Notes under the pieces: generated by a model
Database searches by the model: none
Told to the model about the DNA's origin: nothing
What the model saw: only the letters and a program-made list of their open reading frames with translations
Shown here: piece after piece, positions 11,801 through 20,771 of the stretch
Numbering within the stretch: position 1 is the stretch's first letter
How the letters are laid out: the number at the start of each line of letters is the position of its first letter
NCBI GenBank assembly: GCA_036365455.1
Contig: JAWQUS010000016.1
Span: forward strand, 13,725,001 to 13,789,000
Origin: Macrosoma leucophasiata
Lineage: Eukaryota > Arthropoda > Insecta > Lepidoptera > Hedylidae
DNA: 64,000 bases
Direction of reading: 5' to 3'
Translations under genes and position numbers: made by a program

Positions 11801-13063
11801 CAAATTTGGCCCACGGTACATAAGATCATTCAGGCTTTTATCGGAGGTTGTTTGGCTTGAAGCGTTGAAAACAACCCTTAACTTGGTTGTTGTGGAATCC
11901 ATTTTCCAAACGCCATGATGAGGTAGGTAATACGATGTGTCACTAACCTTGCTCGCCATACGCATATGTCCCATTTCTTTATAGTCACTCATAAACTCGC
12001 GATATTTTTGTGAAAAGTCCTGATTTTTTGCGAATCGCTGCTCTAATTGCCGAAATTGTGCTAGTGACTTAGACTTTGATTTGCCAAGTTCTTGTTTAAA
12101 GTCACTTTTCATCGGCAGCGCAACTTCATACTTGCCACTGCTTAATCGTCTAGTAGAGATTTTATAAAATTCCTCACAATACTTATCTTCTTCACTCTGA
12201 CTTAACGGTTCAGAGGCGATATCTTCTAACTCCCAATATTTTGCTAATTCTGATAAGTCATTAATAACAACGTTGCAGTTAAATGACCTTCGTACAGTGC
12301 CTGACAAAATCCAGCCAAGTTTAGTCTGCTGAGCTATAGGCGCCTGCGGTGGGCCTTTGATAAGACCGCTCATAATGATGTCCGAATAAACGTTAGCATC
12401 TAATAATAAGTCGATAGACCTTGATATGTTATATTCGGGATCTGCTAAATTAATGTTGTTTAAATGCGGCCATGCTTGCTTGTTTATACTAGAATTGGGT
12501 AAATTATTGATTAATTTTGATACAACTAGCGCCTGCGTTTCGAGTTTAAAATCATCATAAATTGAATGGCATTCCATTAAAATAATACCTCTACTTAGTT
12601 TCGATCCGACCCCTATGCCAGAAATTGATGCGCTGTACTTACTTCTCGGCAAGCCTAACCTTTGCGCGGCGGCTTCCGATATCAAGGAGATTTGAGACCC
12701 TTGATCTAAAAGTGCCCTGAGGGTGATAAAATTCCCATCAAATGATTTGACATTGATAAGCATAGTAGTTAATAATATTTCCTCATCATTACTTGCTACA
12801 TGATTCACATTGAGCGTCATATTGTCAGTGTGCGGTTTTGCTGAATTGCTTGTGCCTGATAATGGCTGGGAAAAAGATTGCGACGATTCGACTGCGGCCT
12901 GCGTCGCTACAAAGGCATCGTGTAACAGAGTATTATGTTCAATGCCACATATTTTGCACTTCTTCGGCGAAATGCAATTTTTACCGCGATGGTCATACAG
13001 GCAATTGAAGCACAAATTTAAACTTTTTGCCGTTTGTAATTTGATATTTGACGGCATGTTCAT
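6974..13063 (-). CDS. pol-env: BEL/Pao Pol-Env polyprotein (2,029 codons)
   Basis: Retroelement polyprotein; residue numbers count from the Met at 13063. CCHC-like zinc-binding residues lie at 18-50. The aspartic protease has LLDQGSQ at about 118-124, with DQG where many proteases have DSG or DTG. Reverse transcriptase shows LRVVFNASSQ (395-404), MSADIEKMF (439-447) and YMDD (518-521). RNase H shows LHCFCDAS (D696), RLELCGALL (E741), AWTDSMIVLGW (D771) and NAADCATRG (D817). Integrase has H1007, H1012, C1042, C1045 and core residues D1077, D1143 and E1196 (GGLWESAV). A DUF5641-like tail reads VGDIVVVKDDWLPPTRWAM (1314-1332). An envelope domain follows in the same frame from about 1400. The frame is open from codon 1 and upstream to the UAG at 13274, so the true N-terminus is probably not this Met. 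No internal stops or shifts are seen. Confidence 0.93.
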   Translation of the reverse strand: MNMPSNIKLQTAKSLNLCFNCLYDHRGKNCISPKKCKICGIEHNTLLHDAFVATQAAVESSQSFSQPLSGTSNSAKPHTDNMTLNVNHVASNDEEILLTTMLINVKSFDGNFITLRALLDQGSQISLISEAAAQRLGLPRSKYSASISGIGVGSKLSRGIILMECHSIYDDFKLETQALVVSKLINNLPNSSINKQAWPHLNNINLADPEYNISRSIDLLLDANVYSDIIMSGLIKGPPQAPIAQQTKLGWILSGTVRRSFNCNVVINDLSELAKYWELEDIASEPLSQSEEDKYCEEFYKISTRRLSSGKYEVALPMKSDFKQELGKSKSKSLAQFRQLEQRFAKNQDFSQKYREFMSDYKEMGHMRMASKVSDTSYYLPHHGVWKMDSTTTKLRVVFNASSQTTSDKSLNDLMYRGPNLQKDIHELILNWRKYRYVMSADIEKMFRMIFIRESDQHLQIIIWRNNQNQQMAEYHLTTVTYGTKAAPYLAMRTLRQVALDDGHKYPLAVDVLNNKYYMDDLFYGSNSLEEAKEVQGQVIAILKGAGFNLRKWSSNQPQLLQGLPEEQVNPGVLDFKYTEPTKTLGLRWNPGSDEFTFKKPSFSEQTKSVYTKRRLLSDISKVFDPIGWLSPLTIRAKILFQKAWSTCSTWDDELPSEILQEWLILKQDLENIDHFSIERHLGDTGNKYQLHCFCDASETVYACAIYIVTTDHKGECTSRLVTAKTKLAPLNKAVTLPRLELCGALLLSQLLKKVIKSLDDQDIQVFAWTDSMIVLGWLQGNINRWKPFVANRVQKITSEIPSSRWHHVSSHENAADCATRGMAKNQLINHTLWWEGPAWLKSFDANKHTDTIYETPTLEAKNANVHAALCDNKTLLINDLLNSSSSVTRVVKTIAWILRFAARARRTFQNANVSNTLSACEISNAYKILIKYVQKNDFVSDITHLKEKGRVTLNSRLSSFNPYLDTDGLLRVGGRLNNAFIKQSSKNPVILPSSSRFTELIIDQGHKAVLHGGPKLTLAHVRDKYWVISGMNIVKKQIRNCITCRRFSHQNMQQIMADLPEPRVTPSRPFLRCAVDFTGYVELKINKGRGVKTSKGYIAVFVCMSTKAVHLELVSDLSTPAFLAAFRRLCSRRGTPLEMYSDNGTNFTGASKLLREEIEIARTVITSDFFNHASELGITWHFNAPCWPSAGGLWESAVRCMKHHLKRVIGQQKITYEEFYTLLTQIEACMNSRPLCALSENVDDLEASTPGHFLMGGPLLSSPQADCNTITLPIRWQLVQTMMKGFWRKWSQEYLQSLQQRSKWRGRKQDIKVGDIVVVKDDWLPPTRWAMARVIEKHPGKDDHVRVVTIKTASGLVKRPIVKLCLLPVNAEKQDESSSQPHDNSSESPPEDIRSRRTRSKRIYNNYFTTFLFTLLSLFLSTVSQETRASLYNVSTLQSPQQGLFFDKITQLQIIRDEWKLVMYYNITTYWHGISDIKYYVSHLNDVCKDYQEYKNMISQLEHEINEIENFTNSIMNHSPKRTKRGLIDGIGYLANSLFGVLDERFAEQYEKDISKIAQNENHLQYLLKNQTMIMEAECEILKRNEENMNNQFKFIKERLFNISREVHEVTLNNKNGLYITSSAFTASMIISNLRRIQESLMDTVTDISHGHVDMNLLSPERLEHQMNLISHCIVHSDLTVPVNKDNILDLYQLIKVSGRVMNNYLIIEVRIPLVSRDIFELNKVIGIPQKINKQSLKQIIPKVPYIAYNLQKDLGILLNEDDIRSCFHIIDKLLCPLNNIIYDLSFKRSYCNIKIQNDVTASTCESVQTPCRDRWIMLQRRNTWLYSCCNNCNVRILCATGEVSMVTLTDNGLITIGQGCTLKSESLNIYAHNNFANQIAITENIEIPEISALNTVLNTSAFPEQMDPQPSSQDKYNEIKQQLNFLKEQSQQSNFTVHDVHQYTVLYIVIGIMLTAGGIFSYRRVRGCVLCPRPRPRSRLEQQPALDAASDSVVNIPRSNSTISVNKGTSPMVSVRFKVNDSTEVTE

Positions 13064-13276
13064 GAATTGGGTACAACGAAATAGCTCATGATTTTTATTA
13101 CAAAGAGAACATTTATTAATTTTATTAATAGTAGCTATAGCTTGATGCCATCTTTGATATTTATTATTATCACCTTGATAGTTAGAAAAATAAGGTTTAA
13201 AGTAATTTGAAGGTTGGAAATTAGGCTTAGGATTGATTGCAAATGGTGCCCGATTTTGCTGATATGACCCCTTCTA
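13064..13276 (-). other. In-frame UAG and nucleocapsid linker between gag and pol
   Basis: The gag stop is TAG at 13276-13274. The same frame then stays open for 70 codons into the Met at 13063, so gag and pol-env are one frame split by a single stop. The linker carries a zinc knuckle, C-x2-C-x3-H-x4-C, at about 13110-13072 (CSLCNKNHELFRC), the first of the nucleic-acid-binding motifs of BEL/Pao Gag. The bases after the stop are AAG GGG, which is not the CARYYA readthrough context. Confidence 0.85.
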
Positions 13277-14521
13277 ATTATTAGGTCGGAATTGATTGCT
13301 ATTAAATTGTTTAGGTTTAGCAAAAACATCTTTAGATATAGGTTCACGAGCAGTAAATTTATTTTCTAAGAAGTTCATAAATTCATCGAGTGATGCGGGC
13401 TCACGTGGCTCCTTACGTGATTCTTTGAAATCGGTATATGTAGCGGAATCCAATTTCTTCGACATGAGGTGAACGAGGAGTGGGTCCCACGTGGTCGTGT
13501 CGATGCCGAGGTTATGAACTGCATGAAGTGTCTCCAAACTGGTATCATGAAGGCGTTTCAGTTGAAAGGATGTGGGTTCGGTCACATTCGGTTGATTGAG
13601 AAATGATTCTATATGCTGTGTAAATAATACGTGACGATTGTTGTATCGATGCGTCAGGATGTCCCACGCTGTTTCATAGTTTTCTTCTGCAATGCTGAGA
13701 TGCTGTATGAGACGCTCTGCTTCTCCTCTGACCTTTCCTTTCAAATGCTGCATCTTCTGTGCCTTACTGAGAACCTTACTATTATGAATAGCATCTGTGA
13801 ACAAGTCATGAAAAGTTCTCCATTGGAGGTAGCTTCCGCTAAACGTAGGTATGTCCAAGGATGGTGTTGATTTTGCCGTGTATGATGATACCTGCAGCTT
13901 TTGGTTGATTGATCGTTTGATGCGCTTGTATGATGCTTCGTAGGTATTAAATTCCTCTTCATATCTGAGGTCTCCGCCTTGAAGAATGTTGTCAATCTTG
14001 AGATGTAGTTTGTTGATGTCATCCCAGTGCGATTGAAGAGTGCGAAGCTCGTCCTCCAAATCCCATTTATCAGACAAGGTCTCCAAATCGATTCCATTGA
14101 TGATTCTACGCAAAGCCCTAAAGTACGTCCTCTGTAATGTTAAATACTCGTCTAACGGTCCACTAGGTTCGGTATTCTTATCAGATTTAGATTGATTATG
14201 TTTTAATGTAATTCCTGCTGATGAAGTAGATGGATTTGTAATAGCTTTAAATGAAATAATCATGTGTCGCGTATCATGGTACATTTTTTCAAGTGTTTCA
14301 TAAACATTTTCTGAAAAATATCTTTCCGACTTAGCAGTAAATCTATATTCACTCAACGCATCATTATTTTGTTGAAAATCCGCCCAATTTTTTTCTAATT
14401 TAGCTAATCTATTTTCTAAATACTCAGGAGTCTTCCTGCTATCACTGTCCTTCCCGAAATTTATTTTAATCTTATTTATAGCATCAAAAATTTCAGCTTG
14501 TTGAGCAATTATGCCTTCCAT
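13274..14521 (-). CDS. gag: BEL/Pao Gag (capsid region), 415 codons
   Basis: Structural protein of the retroelement particle. Residues ~222-370 hold a DUF1759-like capsid segment: IPTFSGSYLQWRTFHDLF near 224-241, then KMQHLKGKVRGEAERLIQHL and AWDILTHRYNN. The N-terminal 220 residues are charged and helix-rich. The ATG at 14521 has A at -3 and G at +4 (AAGATGG) and lies ~220 nt after the 5' LTR, so the start is well supported. The frame ends at a UAG before the zinc knuckles; a product stopping there would lack them, which is unusual for a complete Gag. See the linker entry. Confidence 0.9.
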   Translation of the reverse strand: MEGIIAQQAEIFDAINKIKINFGKDSDSRKTPEYLENRLAKLEKNWADFQQNNDALSEYRFTAKSERYFSENVYETLEKMYHDTRHMIISFKAITNPSTSSAGITLKHNQSKSDKNTEPSGPLDEYLTLQRTYFRALRRIINGIDLETLSDKWDLEDELRTLQSHWDDINKLHLKIDNILQGGDLRYEEEFNTYEASYKRIKRSINQKLQVSSYTAKSTPSLDIPTFSGSYLQWRTFHDLFTDAIHNSKVLSKAQKMQHLKGKVRGEAERLIQHLSIAEENYETAWDILTHRYNNRHVLFTQHIESFLNQPNVTEPTSFQLKRLHDTSLETLHAVHNLGIDTTTWDPLLVHLMSKKLDSATYTDFKESRKEPREPASLDEFMNFLENKFTAREPISKDVFAKPKQFNSNQFRPNN

Positions 14522-14563
14522 CTTCGAGAAAGATAGTGATGATGATAATTAAGGAACAGTCTT

Positions 14564-14570
14564 ACCCGGA
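14564..14570 (-). promoter_or_regulatory. Candidate 5' splice donor in the BEL leader
   Basis: On the minus strand the leader reads TCCGG|GTAAG with the predicted intron start at 14565, 43 nt upstream of the gag ATG. It matches the donor consensus. It could support a subgenomic envelope mRNA, but no acceptor has been proven; ATTCTTCAG near 8906 is one possibility. Confidence 0.35.
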
Positions 14571-14741
14571 GTCCAATACACTGTAATCCAATATTGGTTG
14601 CACAAGTGCACACAAAATTCTCACGATACTCACTGTACGTGGTTTAAGTTAATAGCGGTTTAAATTCACTGTACTGATAATGTACTGATTGATTGTTATA
14701 ATGATAGATATATCCGGTCTATTTATCCGGCTCGAAGAAAA

Positions 14742-14894
14742 TGTGGGGTTTAGCCCCAGCAATTTATGATAATATGATAGAAAATGACAACACGACCGCT
14801 TTTGATGATTGATTTTATTGCACTGATATATATTATGATACAAAAATGCTTTGTTGTAAAACGTGATATTCAAATGTACAGAGTAGCTCGTACA
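14742..14894 (-). repeat. 5' LTR of the BEL/Pao element
   Basis: 153 bp, TG...CA, the copy from which minus-strand transcription would start. A TCAGT initiator-like motif lies at 14822-14826 (minus), within AT-rich sequence. AATAAA follows at 14814-14819 (minus). The leader to gag follows immediately. Confidence 0.93.
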
Positions 14895-14968
14895 GTGTTG
14901 ATACCTATAAAGTAGAAGTAAGAGCTGACATTTACCTCAAAAAAATGTACCTACGCCCCGAATACGTA

Positions 14969-15328
14969 TCTAAACTAGTATTATAAAGAGGTAATATTTT
15001 TTTGTTTGTTTGTATGTTTTGAATAGGCTTAATAACTTCTGGAGCGATTTTAAAATTTTTTTCACTATTCGAAAGCTACATTATCCACGGGTAACATAGG
15101 CTAGGCATATTTTATTTTGGAAAAAATAGGGTTCCGTAAGATATTTGGGTTTTTCAGACACAAGGTGTAAAAAATCAACCAGAAAAGTTACTTATTTTGC
15201 GTACGCTGCCTAAACTATAAAAGATATCGAGGAAGACTTTAGGCTATATCTATGTATAATCATTACGCTAAGACGAATAGGAGAGGGTAGGCAACATTGC
15301 ACCGCGCGAAGCCGGGGCGGGCCGCTAG
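14969..15328 (+). mobile_element. Non-autonomous Helitron-like element (Heli-1)
   Basis: Starts TC (TCTAAACTAGTATTATAAAG) and ends in a GC-rich run, GCCGGGGCGGGCCGCTAG, i.e. CTAG. It is preceded by A and followed by T, as expected for Helitron insertion between A and T. It is nearly identical to 18346-18709. No Rep/helicase coding. Confidence 0.75.
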
Positions 15329-18300
15329 TATTTTATACATCTACTTTTGTAATTGAACAGTTTCAGTGTTTGTGAGTTTAGAAAATATTACTTATTTCAT
15401 AATTTTATAACTTTTCAATTCAAAGACGGTTTGATCATTAAATTATTTTTTATTTTAATAACATATCGAATCACAATGAGTAAAACAAAGTTTTTTTTAC
15501 TAAATAAATTACACTGATATACCTACATCTTATTTGTTATAATCTATATTCACTTGCCACAAGCGGTTTCAAATTTAATTTATGAACATGATTTATGCTT
15601 CTAATTTGCCAATAAAGGCGTGGAATCTCAGGGTCTTAATAATTACAAACCGCAATATGGCAGGGTAATAACTAACACTCGATATTTCGCTTAATTACTG
15701 TGGTTCACATACTCAGCATAACTTCTCTGAAAATCTGAGTAAATCCTCACAAGCAACAATAACGAAACGTGAATTGAACAAACGGACGAACGAACAACTT
15801 TGCCTGGAAAAACTGGAAACGACCCTGAGTTAAAGTTAACAAACTGTAACAGCGTTGAGCTTGCAGAGATTTTTGCTAGCATCGATTTGCTACCTTCAAC
15901 TAGAGCAAAATTAGACTATCCATAAGTTTCTCTGTGAATTCATTAATAAACTGTAGGTTACATTTCCTTAGTATATCATTTTTCATTATCAAATACGGGA
16001 ACGGGAAGTTCAGCTTATAAAAATATATTTGTAATTTCACTATCAATCCTACCTACCAAACATTTTTATTGTTCGGTAACGAAGATGCGAAGCTATAAAT
16101 AATGAACCGGTGAAGATGTCACCTGTTCATTATTTATTATCTACTTTATCTCACAATCTACATCATCTACACAAAAAAGTTTAGCGTCCATTTATTTTTC
16201 ATAGTCGATAAGTTTTGAAAGAAATATCAGATATATATATATCCATAAGTACTCATAAATTAAGCTTTTAGAAATAATAAACATAATCCAAATCGAGCCA
16301 AAAACATGGAAGCAAGGTCACAAACTCTACTTAAAATGTAAAAAAATGAATAACTTGAAAAATATAGAAAGCCCCATTTGAAGTTTATTTTCGATCATTT
16401 TTCATGAACATTCAGAAAATTTCGGAAATGGAAACAATGGTGACATTGTATATTATACGAAATAAGATAATAAATAATTTTAGCACAAAAAAGAGCACTG
16501 AAATATTACTGAAATGTACCAAGTTCTATTGAAAACCATATTAATATGCCCGTTATTCATGTCGATAAGGTCTCGGTGTCTTATGTTTTGAAAAATTAAT
16601 TTAACTTTAGTCTTGAACATATATTCAGTCAGTGAGTATGATCAATTAAATTTGGGAATCAGCAAAACAATAACAATTAAAAATTAATCAGTCGTAATAT
16701 GTGTATGAACTTACTTTGAGTTTCTATTGAATCAGTTATAATTATTTTATTAGAATTACTTCCGAATAGATACGAAAAGCATTAGTAATAAAATGGGTGT
16801 ATTTCTACTATTACACTCGTTTTTATTGATTATTGGTTAGATTTAATCCAACGGTAAGGCAACTTAATTACCAAAACTATTCTGTCCTAAAGACTTTTTT
16901 AATTTTTGCGAGTATATTTTTGTCGTAACCAAAAATAAATTTGATTTAAACTGGCAGATAACAAAATCAAAAATTTACTTTATATTAGTTGGAACAACAA
17001 AGTTTGAATTATATTTTCGCCGAAACATTCCTGTGTGCTTCTAAAATCATTAATCAGGCTTCACTTTGGCAGTGACCCAACGTCCTTACTTCCCTCTCAT
17101 TTGTATTTACAGAAAGAGTTCCTGACCATAAATCATGCCATATTGATAAATGAATCCATTCAATTTTTTCAAATGCAGGAGAGGTCACGTTTGGATTCAC
17201 AGTAATCTAGACTAGATGTTAGTCTGTTGAATCATTTGACAAGCTTGGTGCGTGATTTGAAAATTTAATGTGGGATTTATTTCTTTTGATATTTTTATTT
17301 ATCTTGTAGGATCTAAAGGTTATACGTTTCTATGTGGATCTTTTTTGGGTTTTTAAATTCAATGTTACTTAAATTGTTAGAATAATGATCATAAATTGTG
17401 GAGTGATACTGCGCGGTAGCCTAACCTCAAGAGCTTAGGAGTGAAGTGTTCTGAAGGTAGCAGGTTCCCATACCGCCTGAAGTACTTTTATTATTACAAA
17501 TTAACAAAACATCTCGATTCAGAACCTAACCGTCGACCCTTCATATCGAGAGGTGGTCAAAAACTACTGGACCAACGAAGTACGGTTTCGTAGCCCTAAA
17601 AGTTATACTGCTTGGAGTGCGAGCTCAGCTTTTCAGAATAAATTTAATACTTTACTTAATGTTATCTCGAAGTTGTAATGTATTCATCATGAAAAACTCA
17701 CTCAAACACGTAAAACCAAGACTATGAAATCCATTTTAAAGTATAGTGCAAATAACAATTTACCGCTATAAATAGCGAAACGCCTTTTAAAACCCGAGTT
17801 GCACCGCAGTAAACAGAATCATTTAGTTCCCAACACTTGTTTTCCATCAGCACGAAACCATTAGGGCGATTAAGTTATACCAAGGAAGTCGGACTTCACG
17901 CCATACACTTCATTTTGAACGCAGTCACGATCTACAACCCAATTGTATATTTATCTAGCAGTTATCGTAATTGTGTTCGTTTTGTTCATTCGCTAACATT
18001 TTATTGATACAACAATTTTAGGTACTTGAAACTTGCTTCGATTTACTGAAAATATCTCGGTATTACCTATTCATGCTTTAATTTTACTATACCTCTAATA
18101 TTTTAATTTACCTGCTTTAGTAGTATAGCTAGTATCTCTAGCTATTGAAAGTGTTGGATTGTAAGAATGAATGTGTGATAGTTTATCAAGGTAAATATGA
18201 TTTAAAATTTGACAACCAAATAGTTTTTAATTTGAATTAACGTATACATTCTATCCCTTTTTATTTTCAGTCTATTACAATACGTTAAAAGTGTAAGATT

Positions 18301-18345
18301 CTAAAATCACAAGTAATTGGTAAGATTTTACAAATCTAATCTAAA
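15329..18345. other. Mostly featureless AT-rich stretch
   Basis: No gene or named repeat seen. It contains one hairpin (16095-16137, separate entry). A degenerate tRNA-like sequence at about 17410-17480 was not accepted. Confidence 0.5.
16095..16137. other. Imperfect hairpin, 19-bp arms
   Basis: ATAAATAATGAACCGGTGA at 16095-16113 pairs with 16119-16137 with one mismatch around a 5-nt loop. No coding or terminator context; function unknown. Confidence 0.6.
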
Positions 18346-18709
18346 TCTAAACTAAACTAATATTATAAAGAGGTAATATTTTTTTGTTTGTTTGTATGTT
18401 TTGAATAGGCTCAATAACTACTGGACCGATTTTAAAAATTCTTTCACTATTCGAAAGCTACATTATCCACGGGTAACATAGGCTAGGCATATTTTGTTTT
18501 GGAAAAAATAGGGTTCCGTAAGATATTTGGGTTTTTCAGACACAAGGTGTAAAAAATCAACCAGAAAAGTTACTTATTTTGCGTACGCTGCCTAAACTAT
18601 AAAAGATGTCGAGGAAGACTTTAGGCTATATCTATGTATAATCATTACGCTAAGACGAATAGGAGAGGGTAGGCAACATTGCACCGCGCGAAGCCGGGGC
18701 GGGCCGCTA
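18346..18709 (+). mobile_element. Non-autonomous Helitron-like element (Heli-1), second copy
   Basis: Near-identical to 14969-15328 over its length, including the GCGCGAAGCCGGGGCGGGCC end. It ends CTA followed by C rather than CTAG. The two copies lie ~3.4 kb apart in direct orientation. Confidence 0.72.
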
Positions 18710-18710
18710 C

Positions 18711-19438
18711 TTCTAAATATAAAAGATCACATGTTCACATGTTACTTTAAAGGCTCTCATCTAAAAGGCTAAATCAAAGTAGGGTAATAGGTACACACAA
18801 TTGCACGTCCCAGAAGACACAAAAGAGAAGTATAACCAGTGATAACTCCATTGACTAGACCCAAAGTTATTAACACAACAACAGCCCAGTAGTTTAACCA
18901 AAAGTTAATATAAACTTGTATCAGAGTAAATATTACGCTTTGGCGAGTGCACGTTCCATTTATCTCTAAAGCTTGCAGTTATTTATTACTAGCATCTTAT
19001 GAAAATACAAAATTAATGCGTCCTTTTATAATACAGATTGTGTAATATCTGTTCACAGAGTCACCCAATCTCATATTCTTTTGTAGTCGGCGAGCAAAGA
19101 GCAAAAATTCGCCTCGTTTTGATCTCGAATTAGTAGGTAGGTAGATTATTGCATGTATATTGTAGGTACCTAAGTTTTTTGTGTCGTAAATTCTAGTGAA
19201 CTTTAAAAACAGTTAATTTATCTTGTCTTTATGTGTTAGTTCGGGTTCGTTGTCTAGCATGTAGAATCAGTTATTCAAAGTAGATGTTTTAAGTTATTAA
19301 GCCATTCTGGACAATACTGCTCCAAATTGATTACAAAGGCCTATTGTTTTCGTAAACATTCCGAAAAGTTATAGATACGTTAACGACGTACTATGTCATT
19401 GACCCAATTATACGTAATAGCTTTAGCTATCTATACAT
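18711..19438. other. Unassigned AT-rich stretch
   Basis: Nothing recognised on either strand. Confidence 0.45.
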
Positions 19439-19770
19439 CTATACATCGATACAAATAAATACAATTGGAGCGTCTGTTTGTAATATAAAAATAACCGCTT
19501 TTTACTAAATGCATATGTATGTATACACGGTACATATACCAAAACAACGTTTTTTAAAAATTTTGTCTGTTTGTCTGTCTGTCTGTTTGTTCCCGGCTTC
19601 CCGCTAATCTCGGGAACGGATGGCCAAATTTTGACGGGACTTTCACTGGCAGATAGCTTATATAATAAGGAGTAACTTAGGCTACTTCTATACTAGCTGT
19701 ACCCACGACTTCGTCCGGGTAGATACTGAACAATCATAAATTCTCACGCGGACGTAGTCGCGGGCACAGT
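19439..19770 (+). mobile_element. Non-autonomous Helitron-like element (Heli-3)
   Basis: Shares its full length with 20772-21090 and 58069-58391. Marks: TATACAAATAAATA-type 5' end, GTAATATAAAAATAACCGCT, an internal CTGTCTGTCTGTCTG run, and a 3' end GTCGCGGGCACAG. The terminal CTAG is not preserved. Confidence 0.65.
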
Positions 19771-20060
19771 TTGTAACCAATATAACAAAACAGGAAATTA
19801 ATGCGCTTTTTATACTGTGCTATAACACAGCCATTATCTGCGGTAAGAAAGACTATTTTACCAGTTTCATATTCATATTACTTATTGTTCCGTAAACCAA
19901 TCGAATCATAAGAGAGCTGCTGCAAGAATGACAGTCGTGGACAAATTACATAATCCAGTTGTGCAGTGCCTTCGTCTTGTTTGTTTTCACTTAAGAAGCT
20001 GTGCCACCAAAACCGTAAATTGTGAGTTGTCTCAATCAGTGTTCTGATTCAGGCTAAGTA

Positions 20061-20297
20061 TAGGTCGCGCCACGTAAAAAGAACGCTGGAAGAAAGTAGA
20101 AGGGATGTGTTCGCGCATCGGTACACTCGCGCACGAAAGTACTAGCCCTATTGGTTTATTTTTGACCTAGCTTTCGCTTGCGGTTTCGTGTATTGGTAGG
20201 CAGATTGAAAACGCCGCACCTCATACCACCAAATAGATCGATAAATCGTCTACTGCGCAGCTTGACCGCCAGCGTTCTTTTTACGTGGCGCGATCTA
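20061..20297. mobile_element. MITE-1 with ~30-bp terminal inverted repeats and TA duplication
   Basis: Ends are TAGGTCGCGCCACGTAAAAA... and the inverse ...TTTTTACGTGGCGCGATCTA, matching through GAACGCTGG with one difference. TA sits on both sides (20059-20060 and 20298-20299). This fits a Tc1/mariner-type non-autonomous element by TSD alone. 237 bp, no coding. Confidence 0.85.
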
Positions 20298-20414
20298 TAG
20301 TAAGTTGTTGGTTCTTTGGATCCGTTATTTTGCTGCGAGCAAATTACAGCGTATTACAGATAGACGCTTGAGTGTTCGTATAAAGCGTTCTGTTTTTGCA
20401 TTTTGGAATCATCA

Positions 20415-20570
20415 TCATTTCAGCCAAACAACGTTCACTGCTGAACAAGAGTCTACCCCAAAGAATGTCACAACGAACGGTCCTGGGCCGCCCTCATCCT
20501 GCGATTGCCCGCGACCTTCACCAGGTCGTCGGTCCACCTCGTGGAGAGGTCCGGAACACTTAAACCGAGA
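20415..20570 (+). repeat. Rep-F fragment (retroposon-like)
   Basis: Carries TTCACTGCTGAACAAGAGTC and CACCAGGTCGTCGGTCCACC, phrases I recognise from abundant lepidopteran interspersed repeats. An open frame across 20305-20655 is explained by this repeat and is not a host gene. Confidence 0.5.
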
Positions 20571-20771
20571 TATAGTATTAGCGACTCAGGTGAGGTTCGT
20601 GAAGTTGAGGAAACATCAGCAAACGAATAAAATAAGAGACCAGCGTCTCGACTAACTACCTGAGCTGCGTTAGTCGTCGTTTACGTTTTTTTCTTATCTT
20701 ATTGTACCAGAGAGGGTATAATCCGTCTAAAGTTATTATTTTAGTTGGTGGTATGAAAGTGATAGTCATTA

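Larger units (their letters stand above)
6743..14894 (-). mobile_element. Complete BEL/Pao LTR retrotransposon with envelope-like gene
   Basis: An 8,152-bp element on the minus strand, bounded by two 153-bp LTRs that I read as identical, each beginning TG and ending CA. It is flanked by the 5-bp duplication GTGTT (6738-6742 and 14895-14899). Order on the minus strand: 5' LTR, ~220-nt leader, gag, UAG, nucleocapsid zinc knuckles, aspartic protease, reverse transcriptase, RNase H, integrase, envelope-like fusion protein, 3' LTR. The order protease-RT-RNase H-integrase and the DQGS protease motif fit BEL/Pao. Identical LTRs imply recent insertion. It landed about 20 bp beyond the CR1/Daphne-like LINE tail. 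I could not recognise a canonical TGG primer-binding site next to the 5' LTR. Confidence 0.95.

Noticed and set aside
17410..17480. tRNA-like sequence with a GGTAGCAGGTTCCC block
   Set aside because: The stems do not pair and the A box is poor; at best a decayed SINE head.
20305..20655. 116-codon open frame
   Set aside because: Covered by a Rep-F-type repeat phrase; no protein motif.
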